This document shows, in pieces, positions 54,485-62,743 of a DNA stretch of 64,000 bases. Source of the DNA: Paracoccus sp. IB05 (GTDB lineage: Bacteria; Pseudomonadota; Alphaproteobacteria; Rhodobacterales; Rhodobacteraceae). The stretch spans positions 106,630 through 170,629 of the forward strand of contig NZ_JAEFCF010000007.1 in the NCBI RefSeq assembly GCF_016405985.1, written 5' to 3'. The number at the start of each line of letters is the position of its first letter. Position 1 is the first letter of the stretch. Under the pieces are notes generated by a model that had not been told where the DNA came from, ran no database searches, and saw only the letters and a list, made by a program, of their open reading frames with translations. The translations under genes were made by a program, and so were the position numbers.

Positions 54485-54747
54485 GCGCCCGCTGGTATTA
54501 CGAGACCGTCTCGCCCGAGGGCCGCTGGATGCCGCAGCTGGCAGAGACCCGCCCCGAAACCGTGATCCATGGCGGGCATTTGCGCCTGCAACCCGCCAGC
54601 GGCAAGGGTCTGGGTCCGCGCATCCGCGCGCTGGCCAGCATCCACCCCGGTCTGGCTGATCGCAGCGTCGAAGAGTTGCAGGCCATCCTCTCGCCCGACA
54701 TCAATGGGGCTGCGGTGGATATGCAAAAGCCGGGAGCGCTCGCATGA
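54481..54747 (+). CDS. hypothetical early protein
   Basis: 88 residues: MSARWYYETVSPEGRWMPQL and GKGLGPRIRALASIHPGLAD. A short N-terminal beta hairpin of the W-Y-Y-x-T type and a helical C-terminus. ATGA overlap with both neighbours. Unrecognised. Confidence 0.55.
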   Translation: MSARWYYETVSPEGRWMPQLAETRPETVIHGGHLRLQPASGKGLGPRIRALASIHPGLADRSVEELQAILSPDINGAAVDMQKPGALA

Positions 54748-54938
54748 TCCCGCGCACCAGCTATTCCGTCCCGCTCGCGCACTACCGGCGCCGCCGCGGT
54801 TTCCTGCTGCACTTCGAAGGGCTGACCGTGATCGCCGGGGTGATTTTCCTCGCCTTCGTCGGGGCCGTCCTCGCGCGCAGTCTGATCCTCGCCCTTCTCA
54901 ACCTCACCTTCCCCGGCACCCCGCCGGGCTGCTGCTGA
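54744..54938 (+). CDS. small single-helix membrane protein
   Basis: 64 residues. A basic N-terminal half (HYRRRRGFLLHFEG) leads into one hydrophobic helix of about 28 residues (LTVIAGVIFLAFVGAVLARS and on), ending GCC. Coupled to the gene before by ATGA. Function unknown. Confidence 0.6.
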   Translation: MIPRTSYSVPLAHYRRRRGFLLHFEGLTVIAGVIFLAFVGAVLARSLILALLNLTFPGTPPGCC

Positions 54939-54949
54939 AAGGATTCGGC

Positions 54950-55285
54950 ATGTCAGCGCCTGAACTGAACTTCCTTCAATTCGTGCAGACCTTTCGACGG
55001 GGCGAGCTGCTCGACGACTGCAACCAGAAGCTCAACGAGCTGATGGACGCGATCGGTGAAACCGGAAAGAGCGGCAAGCTCGCTCTGACCTTCGATTTCA
55101 AAATCGCGAAGGGTGGCCACCTTGAGGTCACTGCCACGCCGAAGATCTCGAAGCCCAGCCAGGCAATCCCGCCGGGCATCTATTTCACCAATGACCAGAA
55201 CCGGCTCACCCGGCGCGACCCGCGCCAGATGGACATCGAGGACGAGATCGAACGGCAGCGCGAGCGCGACCGCGAGACCGGCTGA
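54950..55285 (+). CDS. hypothetical early protein
   Basis: 111 residues from MSAPELNFLQFVQTFRRGEL with AAGGA upstream. LDDCNQKLNELMDAIGETGK and KLALTFDFKIAKGGHLEVTA suggest a helix plus beta domain, and the C-terminus is highly charged (DEIERQRERDRETG). Proteins with this start precede DUF2303 genes in several phages, which fits here. Function unknown. Confidence 0.65.
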   Translation: MSAPELNFLQFVQTFRRGELLDDCNQKLNELMDAIGETGKSGKLALTFDFKIAKGGHLEVTATPKISKPSQAIPPGIYFTNDQNRLTRRDPRQMDIEDEIERQRERDRETG

Positions 55286-55326
55286 TCCCGCCCCGCTTTT
55301 CCCTTCACCTCAGACAGGAGCCGATA

Positions 55327-56223
55327 ATGGCCAAAGAGAACCAGACCGAAACCGCGCCCGAGGCAGAATTGCTCGAGCCGATCATCCCCGGCTTCGACGT
55401 GCGAAACCCCGGCGAAACGCTGGAGACCGTGATCAAAGGCGCGCGCCTCGCAGATCCTCGCCACTTCGGGCCGGATGGTCGGGAGTATGTCGCACTGCCG
55501 GATGACTTCCGCCTTCACGAGCTTTCGGACCGCGCGCAGCTGCCGCCCTGGCAAAAGCAGCGCGTTATCGTCGATGATCGCGCCTCGCTTTCGGCCTATG
55601 CCAACCGCTTCTCGGACGAGCGGTCGATCATCATCGCGGATTATGACGCACTGACTATCTCGGCCCGGCTGGACTGGCACCACGACAACCAGTCGCACAA
55701 CACCGGCACCCCCGGCCCGAACGAACACAGCGTTACCTTGAAGCTGCGCCCCTCCGAGGAGTTCAGCCGCTGGGATGCCTTTGTGAAGGCGAAGTTTCAG
55801 GATCAGGAGACCTTCGCGCGCTTCCTGGAAGAAAACAGTTCGGACGTGTTGCACCCCGATCCCGCGACCCTGATCGAGATCAGCCGCGACTTCGAAGCCA
55901 CGGTTGGCCAGACCTATAAGACATCGACGCGCCTCGACAACGGCGACCGCAAGATCTTCTTCGAGACCGAGAACCGCGCGTCCAATGGTGTGACTGTGCC
56001 GAAGAAGATCACCCTGCATATCCCGTTCTACAACGGCGAAGAGCCGTCTGACCTCGAGGCGTTGTTCCGGTGGCGTCCGTCTGGTGGCGGTGCGGTCGCA
56101 TTCGCTCTGGAATGGCACCGCGTCGAATATGCCCGCCGGGCTCGCTTCACCGCCATCGCCTACACTGCTGCCGAAGAGACTGGGCTGCCCGTCTTCATCG
56201 GTCGCGAAGCGCCCGCAGCCTGA
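55327..56223 (+). CDS. DUF2303 family phage protein
   Basis: 298 residues. LADPRHFGPDGREYVALPDD, FSDERSIIIADYDALTISAR and DWHHDNQ, SRWDAFVKAKFQDQETFARF LEENSSD are DUF2303 blocks. This family is found in early regions of alphaproteobacterial and other phages, often next to recombination genes, but has no known activity. GGAG precedes its ATG. It is the largest gene of the rightward early operon. Confidence 0.85.
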   Translation: MAKENQTETAPEAELLEPIIPGFDVRNPGETLETVIKGARLADPRHFGPDGREYVALPDDFRLHELSDRAQLPPWQKQRVIVDDRASLSAYANRFSDERSIIIADYDALTISARLDWHHDNQSHNTGTPGPNEHSVTLKLRPSEEFSRWDAFVKAKFQDQETFARFLEENSSDVLHPDPATLIEISRDFEATVGQTYKTSTRLDNGDRKIFFETENRASNGVTVPKKITLHIPFYNGEEPSDLEALFRWRPSGGGAVAFALEWHRVEYARRARFTAIAYTAAEETGLPVFIGREAPAA

Positions 56224-56352
56224 GTTTCGCAGGCGCGAGCGGCATGCCTAGCCCCGCGCCTACTTGCCCCGGTGGCGCCCTGCCAGGTGACCACCGGGGA
56301 TTTTATCCCGCCGGGGTGGCGGGTGATCCGCCCCAACCTCCCTGTTGGACCT

Positions 56353-56384
56353 CTCCCGGCCAGAGCAAAGGCCGGGAGCCTTTT
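56353..56384 (+). terminator. hairpin between DUF2303 and downstream early genes
   Basis: CTCCCGGCC (56,353-56,361) and GGCCGGGAG (56,370-56,378) form a perfect 9-bp stem, followed by CCTTTT. Probably a partial terminator that lowers expression of the genes toward the integrase. Confidence 0.6.
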
Positions 56385-56396
56385 CCCGGAGTAGCC

Positions 56397-56600
56397 ATGA
56401 CGATCCCGCCCGAGACCCGCTTCCGCAACGCCGTTGCCGCAAACCTTTTGGCATCGCCGGGCAACTTTTTCTTTCCCGGTGAGGTCATGAAGCTGGTCCG
56501 GCTGGCTGCTGACCTCGGCATTCCGGAGGCGGACGCCCGCCAGGTCATCACATCCATGGTTGAGCGCCCACGCCACCGGATCACTGCGGGGATCGAGTGA
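56397..56600 (+). CDS. small hypothetical early protein
   Basis: 67 residues from MTIPPETRFRNAVAANLLAS. GEVMKLVRLAADLGIPEADA and RQVITSMVERPRHRITAGIE are helical and could form a small DNA-binding fold. GGAG is seven bases before the ATG. The stop overlaps the next start as TGATG. Confidence 0.55.
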   Translation: MTIPPETRFRNAVAANLLASPGNFFFPGEVMKLVRLAADLGIPEADARQVITSMVERPRHRITAGIE

Positions 56601-57034
56601 TGCGTGACCACGCCCCCTCCTCCCGCGTCCAGCTTTCGCGCAGCAAAGGCTCGCGCCTGCCGGCCAACACCGTACGCTGTGACCGGTCCACCCTGTTCGG
56701 CAATCCTTGGGTGCCGGGCGAAGACGGCGGTCTGCGCATCCCGAACGGATCGCTGCAGGGCAAAATGGATTGGTATCCGCTGATCCCTATGAGCGAGATC
56801 CTCACGCCCGAGCGCGTGGTCGCGCTTCACGCTGAATGGCTGCGCACCGGCATCCCGTCTCTGCCTGCGGGGCTGAGCGGCACCGATGTGACCCGTTGCA
56901 TTGATGCCCTCGACGAGCTGCGCGCCGCCGTTCTGGGCCGCCTGCCCGCGCTGCGCGGCCACAGCTTCGCCTGCTGGTGCAAGCCCGGCCAGCCATGCCA
57001 CGCCGAGACGCTGATGGAGGTCGCCAATGTCTGA
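56600..57034 (+). CDS. DUF4326 family protein
   Basis: 144 residues. SSRVQLSRSKGSRLPANTVR, then STLFGNPWVPG at the start and GHSFACWCKPGQPCHAETLM EVAN at the end are the two DUF4326 blocks, with the Cys/His set C-W-C...C-H likely binding metal. Common in phages; function unknown. Confidence 0.85.
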   Translation: MRDHAPSSRVQLSRSKGSRLPANTVRCDRSTLFGNPWVPGEDGGLRIPNGSLQGKMDWYPLIPMSEILTPERVVALHAEWLRTGIPSLPAGLSGTDVTRCIDALDELRAAVLGRLPALRGHSFACWCKPGQPCHAETLMEVANV

Positions 57035-57311
57035 CAGGTATTTCGACGCCGCACCCACTGCCCTCACGATCCCAAAACGCGGCGCGCTGGCGATCTATGC
57101 CGGTGAGAAGTCGAGGAAACTGGCCGATGGATGCGTCTCGATGGGTCTGCGCGGCCCGCTACTGATCATGCCGCCCGAGATGTGGACCGATGGCGAGAAG
57201 CTCATGGAGGACATCGCCCAGATGCTGAACGAAAACGCTGGCCGGTTTTTCGACAGCGCTAAGGACAAACAGGCAGAGCATGACCGGCGCGTGCTGGCGG
57301 GAGAGATCTGA
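57027..57311 (+). CDS. hypothetical early protein
   Basis: 94 residues from MSDRYFDAAPTALTIPKRGA. LADGCVSMGLRGPLLIMPPE has a beta character and the C-terminus is a charged helix (SAKDKQAEHDRRVLAGEI). Overlaps the DUF4326 gene by 8 bases. Unrecognised. Confidence 0.55.
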   Translation: MSDRYFDAAPTALTIPKRGALAIYAGEKSRKLADGCVSMGLRGPLLIMPPEMWTDGEKLMEDIAQMLNENAGRFFDSAKDKQAEHDRRVLAGEI

Positions 57312-57313
57312 TC

Positions 57314-57553
57314 ATGAAGAACAAGCTGTCCGACCTGAACAATCATCTGTTCGCGCAACTTGAGCGCCTGGCCGATGAGAACCTGACTTCTGAACAGCTC
57401 GACGCCGAGGTGAAACGTGCCGAGGCAATTGTGTCGGTCGCAGATCAGGTCACCAGTAATGCCGAGCTTCAGTTGCGGGCGGCGAAGCTGTTTCATGACC
57501 ACGGCCCCGGCATCCTGCCCATGCTGCCGCAGATCGGGAGCACCCGGGAATGA
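57314..57553 (+). CDS. small helical early protein
   Basis: 79 residues, MKNKLSDLNNHLFAQLERLA DENLTSEQLDAEVKRAEAIV: two long amphipathic helices. Starts three bases after the preceding stop. The pattern (LNNHLFxxLERLxDExLxxEQL, then RAxAI) recurs in small proteins before HNH genes in prophages. Function unknown. Confidence 0.7.
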   Translation: MKNKLSDLNNHLFAQLERLADENLTSEQLDAEVKRAEAIVSVADQVTSNAELQLRAAKLFHDHGPGILPMLPQIGSTRE

Positions 57554-58194
57554 AGGGGCGGCGGATCCGATTTGAACCGGAGGAGCTCGACTGGATCGAG
57601 GCGCGCAAAGACTGGGCCCGCGCCGATCTGCACAGGTCCTTTTGTTCGTTTTGGCGCCGGGATGATGTGTCGCTCGCGAACCTGAAGGCTCTGTGCAACC
57701 GCCGGGGCTGGCTGTCCGGTCGCGATGGCCGCTTCATCAAGGGCCAGCCGGCTGCCAACAAAGGCAAGGAGATGTCGCCCGAGGCGAGGGCGAAATGCCT
57801 ACCAACCGCCTTCAAGAAGGGCAACCGCCCCCATACCTATCGCGGCCCAGGTCACGAGAGCATCGATCCGAAGGACGGGTATGTCTGGCTTATAGTTGCC
57901 GAGACCAACCCGCATACCGGCGCCGCGACCCGTCGCGTACAGAAGCATCGCTGGTTCTGGGAAAAAGAGAACGGCGCGATCCCAAAGGGCTATGTCCTGA
58001 AATGTCTCGACGGCGACAAGACCAACTGCGCCCCGGCGAACTGGGAGGCGATTCCACAAGCCATGCTGCCAAAGCTCAACGGACGCTGGACCAAGGTCAG
58101 ATACGACGAAGCGCCGGCCGATCTGAAGCCGACGCTTATGGCAATCGCAAAACTGGACCACGCGGCCCGTGACGCACGGAAGACTTCGAAATGA
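57550..58194 (+). CDS. HNH_3-type endonuclease
   Basis: 214 residues. EELDWIEARKDWARADLHRS near the start is a DNA-binding helical region. The HNH_3 core follows at about 138-172: KHRWFWEKENGAIPKGYVLK and CLDGDKTNCAPANWEAIP, with the second His replaced by Asn as usual. FKKGNRPHTYRGPGHESIDP before it is typical of phage homing-type HNH proteins. It lies in the early operon; homing or defence are both possible. Confidence 0.82.
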   Translation: MKGRRIRFEPEELDWIEARKDWARADLHRSFCSFWRRDDVSLANLKALCNRRGWLSGRDGRFIKGQPAANKGKEMSPEARAKCLPTAFKKGNRPHTYRGPGHESIDPKDGYVWLIVAETNPHTGAATRRVQKHRWFWEKENGAIPKGYVLKCLDGDKTNCAPANWEAIPQAMLPKLNGRWTKVRYDEAPADLKPTLMAIAKLDHAARDARKTSK

Positions 58195-58240
58195 CCAGGG
58201 CGAACTGCGCCCATCTGATGGTGAGGGAGGAAGCGGCATA

Positions 58241-58426
58241 ATGGGAAAGAGATTTGTGATCAGTGAAGCCGCCTCTCTCAAGGCTATAGCGATCGCGCAG
58301 AAGGCCGGCCTGAACATCCACGGTCTCGAGTTCCCGCGCGACGGATCGATCCGGATCCTGACAGCCGAAGTGGACAAGCCCGACACCGACGATAAGGATG
58401 AGCGGAAACCAGAGCCGTGGACCTGA
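58241..58426 (+). CDS. small protein directly upstream of the integrase
   Basis: 61 residues from MGKRFVISEAASLKAIAIAQ. KAGLNIHGLEFPRDGSIRIL resembles small proteins paired with alphaproteobacterial phage integrases; a directionality factor is conceivable, but no helix-turn-helix is clear. GAGGGAGG precedes it within a 16-codon frame (58,191-58,241). The stop overlaps the integrase ATG as TGATG. Confidence 0.6.
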   Translation: MGKRFVISEAASLKAIAIAQKAGLNIHGLEFPRDGSIRILTAEVDKPDTDDKDERKPEPWT

Positions 58427-59490
58427 TGCGCCTGCCATATGTGACCGAAGAAACGCTGCCATCCGGCGCGATCCGCTACCGGTATCGGCGCGGCAAGGTA
58501 AAAGTCACCCTAAAGGGTGAAGCCGGAAGCCGGGAGTTTCTCGACCATTATTCGAGCCTGCGCGATCATGTGCCAGTACCAATCTCCAAATCGGTTCGCG
58601 GAAGCGTCGAGTGGCTGGTCGGGCTCTACCTTGAAGATCTGGAGCAGCGCGCCGCTTCGCATCTGGCGTCACCATTGACCCTGAAAGGTCACCGGCACCA
58701 CCTTGGTCGCCTCGTCGAGGAATACGGCTCGAAAGATGCCAACATGCCCAGGAGTGCGGTGATCAAGCTGCATGATCGCTTCATGGCCACGCCGGGTGCC
58801 GCCGACAACCTTCTGAAGGCCATATCCGCCCTCTATAAGTGGGCGATCCGCCGTGACCACGTCACCTGCGGAAACCCGACCCGCGACGTGTCCCGCAATC
58901 GCAAAAAAACAGATGGTTTTCAGGCATGGACCGCAGAGGACATCTCGGCATTCCTTGGCCATCACGGTCCCGGAAGCATGGCCCGGCGCGCACTGGTTCT
59001 CGCTATGGCGACCACGGCTCGCCGAGGTGATCTGTGTCGCCTCGGCCGCCAGAACGAACACATGCGCGACGGCCGCCCATGGCTGCGGTGGAAGCAGGAC
59101 AAGGCACCACATGGGTTGGTGGAAATGCCAATGTCCAAAGCCTTGCTGGATGAAATCACCGGCCACGGAAACATGACCTATCTCCTGAACGGCTATGGCG
59201 CGCCATTCAGCGCAGCCGGCCTCGGAAACAAATTCAGGGAATGGGCCGTAGCCGCTGGCCTGAAAAATCGCAGCCTGCATGGTGTGAGGAAGGGACTGTC
59301 CGCGATTCTGACTGCCGGCGGCGCCAGCAGCGGCGAGATTGATGTTCTTCTGGGGCATGAACTCGGCAGTTCAGAAACCAAGATTTACATCCGCTCTGCA
59401 GAGCGCGCGCGCCTCGCTGCGCACGCCATAGATCGGATCGATCAGATCATTCCGGGAACGCCGACTGACCCACGCGCTGGCCAAAAGTGA
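58426..59490 (+). CDS. phage tyrosine integrase
   Basis: 354 residues from MRLPYVTEETLPSGAIRYRY; a GTG at 58,417 adds three. Catalytic residues: R199 (TTARRGDLCRL), H285 and R288 (SLHGVRKG), H311 (LLGHELG) and Tyr321 (SETKIYIRSAE). An arm-binding/core-binding N-terminal part precedes (to about 165). It lies 46 bases from attR, facing the tRNA, and integrates the phage into the tRNA 3' end. It differs clearly from the remnant at 17,711-17,851. Confidence 0.92.
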   Translation: MRLPYVTEETLPSGAIRYRYRRGKVKVTLKGEAGSREFLDHYSSLRDHVPVPISKSVRGSVEWLVGLYLEDLEQRAASHLASPLTLKGHRHHLGRLVEEYGSKDANMPRSAVIKLHDRFMATPGAADNLLKAISALYKWAIRRDHVTCGNPTRDVSRNRKKTDGFQAWTAEDISAFLGHHGPGSMARRALVLAMATTARRGDLCRLGRQNEHMRDGRPWLRWKQDKAPHGLVEMPMSKALLDEITGHGNMTYLLNGYGAPFSAAGLGNKFREWAVAAGLKNRSLHGVRKGLSAILTAGGASSGEIDVLLGHELGSSETKIYIRSAERARLAAHAIDRIDQIIPGTPTDPRAGQK

Positions 59491-59499
59491 CCCACGCGC
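59466..59499. repeat. direct repeats TGACCCACGCGC beside attR
   Basis: TGACCCACGCGC at 59,466-59,477 and 59,488-59,499, 22 bases apart, partly within the integrase 3' end and 38 bases from the att core. Candidates for integrase arm-type binding sites. Confidence 0.5.
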
Positions 59500-59536
59500 A
59501 ATATTTTCTTTTAATACCAAAACCATAAGTGGATTA

Positions 59537-59552
59537 TGGTAGGCCCGGAGGG
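59537..59552. repeat. attR core (tRNA 3' end)
   Basis: TGGTAGGCCCGGAGGG, identical to attL at 17,945-17,960. It overlaps ACCATAA-GTGGA-TTATGGT (59,522-59,540), a 7-bp inverted repeat that may be the pair of core-type integrase sites. Confidence 0.85.
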
Positions 59553-59612
59553 ACTCGAACCCCCAACCAAGGCGTTATGAGCGCCCTGCTCTGACCATTG
59601 AGCTACAGGCCC
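59537..59612 (-). tRNA. tRNA-Ile2(CAU), lysidine type
   Basis: 76 bases with encoded CCA. Acceptor GGGCCTG/CGGGCCT, D arm GCTCAATGGTCAGAGC, anticodon stem GGGCG with loop CTCATAA (anticodon CAU), T arm around GGGTTCGAGTCCC. The AGAGCAGG...CTCATAA...CTTGGT pattern matches the minor isoleucine tRNA of E. coli and not elongator or initiator Met tRNAs, so C34 should be modified to lysidine to read AUA. Integration leaves the gene intact. Confidence 0.9.
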
Positions 59613-59814
59613 GGCAGGAGCGGATGGCCCCGGGTGTCCCCTGTGCCATATGCCTCCCGGAAAGTGCAACCTGCCTAAGCAGATGACGGCCAGGGGTCAA
59701 GGATTCGAAACGGCTACTTCTCCCCTGCCTCCCGGGGCGCGTTGCGCTTTGCAAGGCTTTGGGCTAAGCGGGCCAGATATTGAACGGGCGACCAGCGGGC
59801 CGGGAGACGGGCGA

Positions 59815-60885
59815 ATGACCACGAGCGAGAATGCCGGGAAACAAGGGCTGACCTATGCGGGCGCGGGCGTCGATATCGACGCCGGAAACCGGCTGGTCGA
59901 CCGGATCAAACCCTCTGCGAAAGCCACGTCGCGCAAGGGCGTGATGGGGGGGCTCGGCGGTTTTGGCGCGCTTTTTGACCTCAAGGATGCCGGCTATAAG
60001 GATCCGATCCTGGTGGCGGCGACCGATGGGGTTGGCACCAAGCTGCGGATCGCGATCGATACCGGCAATGTCGATACGATCGGCGTCGATCTGGTGGCGA
60101 TGTGCGTCAATGACCTCGTCTGCCAGGGCGCAGAGCCCTTGTTCTTCCTTGACTATTTCGCCACCGGCAAGCTCGATGTCGATGAGGCGACCCGGATCAT
60201 CGAGGGGATCGCCAGGGGCTGCGCGGAATCGGGCTGTGCGCTGATCGGCGGCGAGACTGCCGAGATGCCGGGCATGTATCACAAGGGTGATTTCGACCTC
60301 GCCGGTTTCGCGGTCGGCGCGATGGAGCGCGGCACCCACCTGCCCGCAGGCGTTGCCGAGGGCGATATCCTGATCGGCCTGACGTCCAGCGGCGTGCATT
60401 CGAACGGCTACAGTTTCGTGCGCAAGGTGGTCGAAATCTCCGGCCTTGGCTGGTCCGACCCCTGCCCCTGGGCACAATCGACGCTGGGCGAGGCGCTGCT
60501 GCAGCCGACCCGGCTTTATGTCAGACAGGCGCTGGCAGCGGCGAAACTGGGCGGGGTCCATGGCCTTGCGCATATCACCGGCGGCGGAATCACCGAGAAT
60601 CCGCCCCGCGTGCTGCCCGAAGGGCTGGCCTGCGAGATCGACCTTGGTGCCTGGGATCTGCCGGCGGTCTTCCGCTGGCTGGCCGAGACCGCCGGCATGT
60701 CGGAGCCGGAACTGCTGAAAACCTTCAACTGCGGCATCGGCATGATGCTGGTGGTTGACCCGGGCCAGGCGGATGCCATCGAGGCCAGCCTGAAAGCCGC
60801 CGGCGAAGCGCCGGTGCGCATGGGCCGGATCGTAGCGCAGGATGCCGCGGGCGAAGGCGTGATCTACAAAGGGCGCCTGCTGTGA
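59815..60885 (+). CDS. purM: phosphoribosylformylglycinamidine cyclo-ligase
   Basis: 356 residues from [29 protein letters not shown] precedes. Diagnostic blocks: [71 protein letters not shown] and [10 protein letters not shown]. PurM closes the imidazole ring (FGAM to AIR) in purine synthesis. Length is standard. It overlaps purN as GTGA. The upstream frame extension is not used. Confidence 0.96.
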   Translation: MTTSENAGKQGLTYAGAGVDIDAGNRLVDRIKPSAKATSRKGVMGGLGGFGALFDLKDAGYKDPILVAATDGVGTKLRIAIDTGNVDTIGVDLVAMCVNDLVCQGAEPLFFLDYFATGKLDVDEATRIIEGIARGCAESGCALIGGETAEMPGMYHKGDFDLAGFAVGAMERGTHLPAGVAEGDILIGLTSSGVHSNGYSFVRKVVEISGLGWSDPCPWAQSTLGEALLQPTRLYVRQALAAAKLGGVHGLAHITGGGITENPPRVLPEGLACEIDLGAWDLPAVFRWLAETAGMSEPELLKTFNCGIGMMLVVDPGQADAIEASLKAAGEAPVRMGRIVAQDAAGEGVIYKGRLL

Positions 60886-61475
60886 AACGCGTCGCCATCC
60901 TGATTTCGGGGGGTGGCTCGAATATGATGGCGCTGGTCAGATCGATGACCGGCGACCATCCGGCCCGCGCGGTGCTGGTGGCGTCGAATGACCCCGCCGC
61001 CTCGGGGCTGGAAAAAGCGCGCGCGGCCGGCATTGCCACGGCCGCCGTCGATCACCGCCCGTTCAAAGCCGACCGCGCGGCTTTCGAGGCCGAACTGATC
61101 GCCCATATCGAGGCGGCACAGCCGGATATCCTTTGCCTTGCCGGGTTCATGCGCGTGCTGACGCCGGGCTTTGTCGCGCGGTTTCAGGGCCGGATGCTGA
61201 ACATCCACCCGTCCCTCCTGCCGAAATATCCCGGGCTGCACACCCATCAGCGCGCGCTTAACGCGGGCGATCAGGAGGCGGGCTGCACGGTGCATGAGGT
61301 GACGGCGGTGCTGGATGACGGACCGTTGCTTGGTCAGGCGCGGGTGCCGGTCCTGGCGGGGGATACTGCCGAAACCCTTGCCGCACGGGTGCTGCGCGAG
61401 GAACATCGTCTCTACCCGGAAGTGCTGCGCCGCTATGCGGCAGGCGATCACAGCCCGGTTTTCACAACAGGCTGA
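60882..61475 (+). CDS. purN: phosphoribosylglycinamide formyltransferase
   Basis: 197 residues from a GTG overlapping the purM stop. [11 protein letters not shown] at the start, active-site N107 and H109 in [22 protein letters not shown], and D145 in [10 protein letters not shown]. Transfers formyl from 10-formyl-THF to GAR. The purM-purN operon is common in Rhodobacterales. Confidence 0.96.
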   Translation: MKRVAILISGGGSNMMALVRSMTGDHPARAVLVASNDPAASGLEKARAAGIATAAVDHRPFKADRAAFEAELIAHIEAAQPDILCLAGFMRVLTPGFVARFQGRMLNIHPSLLPKYPGLHTHQRALNAGDQEAGCTVHEVTAVLDDGPLLGQARVPVLAGDTAETLAARVLREEHRLYPEVLRRYAAGDHSPVFTTG

Positions 61476-61480
61476 ACCGC

Positions 61481-61500
61481 GTCTGAGCCCCGGGTCAGAC
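61481..61500. terminator. hairpin after purN
   Basis: GTCTGA (61,481-61,486) and TCAGAC (61,495-61,500) flank GCCCCGGG, giving a compact stem between the convergent purN and Hint-domain genes. No T run. Confidence 0.35.
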
Positions 61501-61540
61501 CCCTGTTCAGAGCAGACTGCCCTTCGGGCCTGATCGCAGT

Positions 61541-62566
61541 TCAGTCCAGATGCAGAACCTGCGCCTCGCGCCGGTTCAGACAGAGACGCGTTGTCTGCGG
61601 CGTCGCCCGCGCGCTCTCGCCGAAATGGTCCGGGAACAGTGCCAGCAATTCCTCCCGCGCGGCAGGTGAAAGCGAGGCAAGCGCCATCGGGCCCGGAAAG
61701 AGGCTCTCGGCCAGCATGCCTTCGGCGCAGAGGATCTCATGCTGCGCGAAAGCGATATGCCAGTATTCGACCTGTGGCCGGCTCTCGATCCGGACCCGCT
61801 CGCCATCCACCAGATGCAGCGCTGCGACAAGAACCTCCTCCGCGCCGAAATTCAGCTGCGCCTGCCAGCCGCTGACCAGCACGCGATGCTGTTGCGACAG
61901 AAAGACCGGGCGGTCATTGCCAAGGACGCCTGTCTCAAAACGCACCGGTGCGAGATGGGCGATACCGGCCGCAGGCGCCGATCCGATCCAGCGGATCCGC
62001 TGCATCCCATGGCCGCGCGTCCAGACCCGGTCGCCGGGCCGCAGCTGTTCTACCGCAACCGGGCCACGCTTTGTCAGGATCCTGGTTCCGGCAAGGAAAC
62101 AAGGGGTTGGCGGAAACAGATCCTGCGGGGACTTCGCAAATCCGCTGAAGGGCAGCTGCGCATTCAGCGCCTCGTTCTGTTCGGCGCCATAGGTGGTCGT
62201 GCCGTTCGCGACGCCGCGCAGGTCGATCACCAGGTTCGAGCTGTAGCTGAAGATCTGGTAATTTTCCCCCGAAGCCCGGCCCTGGAACATATCGTCCTGC
62301 GGGTTCAGCTGGCTGTAGACGAGCGTGCCGGAGGGATTGCTTTCTGACCAGGTATAGATCGACACCCATTGGCCGTTATGCAAAGTGGTGTCGTTGCTGT
62401 TTGCCTGGCTGACAACGATCCGGTAAATATCGGTGGCACTTCCGATCGCATGGACATTGGTCAGGGTGACGACCATCCCCATCCCATTGCCCTGTCCGCT
62501 CGCGGCGCCATAGGTGCCGATCTGATCGCCGGTCGCGTAAAATTCAAAGGTTGCCAAGCCAGTCAT
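61541..62566 (-). CDS. Hint-domain protein (Hint_2 type)
   Basis: 341 residues from MTGLATFEFYATGDQIGTYG. The first 140 residues are a beta-rich, calcium-protein-like region. From Cys156 begins the Hint domain: TPCFLAGTRILTKRGPVAVE QLRPGDRVWTRGHGMQRIRW. LSQQHRVLVSGW follows (block F-like). Such proteins are frequent in Rhodobacterales and may self-cleave or be secreted; no C-extein Asn/Ser pair is obvious. Confidence 0.85.
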   Translation of the reverse strand: MTGLATFEFYATGDQIGTYGAASGQGNGMGMVVTLTNVHAIGSATDIYRIVVSQANSNDTTLHNGQWVSIYTWSESNPSGTLVYSQLNPQDDMFQGRASGENYQIFSYSSNLVIDLRGVANGTTTYGAEQNEALNAQLPFSGFAKSPQDLFPPTPCFLAGTRILTKRGPVAVEQLRPGDRVWTRGHGMQRIRWIGSAPAAGIAHLAPVRFETGVLGNDRPVFLSQQHRVLVSGWQAQLNFGAEEVLVAALHLVDGERVRIESRPQVEYWHIAFAQHEILCAEGMLAESLFPGPMALASLSPAAREELLALFPDHFGESARATPQTTRLCLNRREAQVLHLD

Positions 62567-62743
62567 CCATTCCGAGCAACGCCCTTCGGGACGCATATTT
62601 GCGGGTCGCCCCCCCGTCGCGACAGTTCTGGCAACACATAAAATTTTAGCGCAGGAATTAAACTCCTGGCACGCAAAGTTTACTGTGCAATACAGGCTTC
62701 ATAAGGTGCGGCAGTGCTGAAACGGGCCGCGGTCTGCCGCCGC

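Larger units (their letters stand above)
17945..59552. mobile_element. complete lambda-like temperate prophage at tRNA-Ile2(CAU)
   Basis: Bounded by the 16-bp direct repeat TGGTAGGCCCGGAGGG (17,945-17,960 and 59,537-59,552), which is the 3' end of the tRNA gene with its CCA. The integrase lies next to the tRNA. Inside are a repressor/Cro switch, early genes, terminase to tailspike, lysis genes and cargo in a consistent order, with no disrupted core gene. Total 41.6 kb, an ordinary siphophage genome size. The left 8 kb is cargo-rich and AT-richer around 20.0-22.0 kb. Confidence 0.85.

Noticed and set aside
58191-58241. 16-codon frame before the gene upstream of integrase
   Set aside because: Too short to support; it contains the ribosome site of the next gene and may only serve coupling.
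17945-59552. CRISPR array or toxin-antitoxin pair in the prophage
   Set aside because: I found no regularly spaced repeats beyond the short ones reported, and no gene pair with clear type II toxin-antitoxin features; the deaminase and its small neighbour are reported separately.
59650-59814. N-terminal extension of purM
   Set aside because: The ATG at 59,815 has the ribosome site and gives the standard family length; the extension is unlike PurM proteins.
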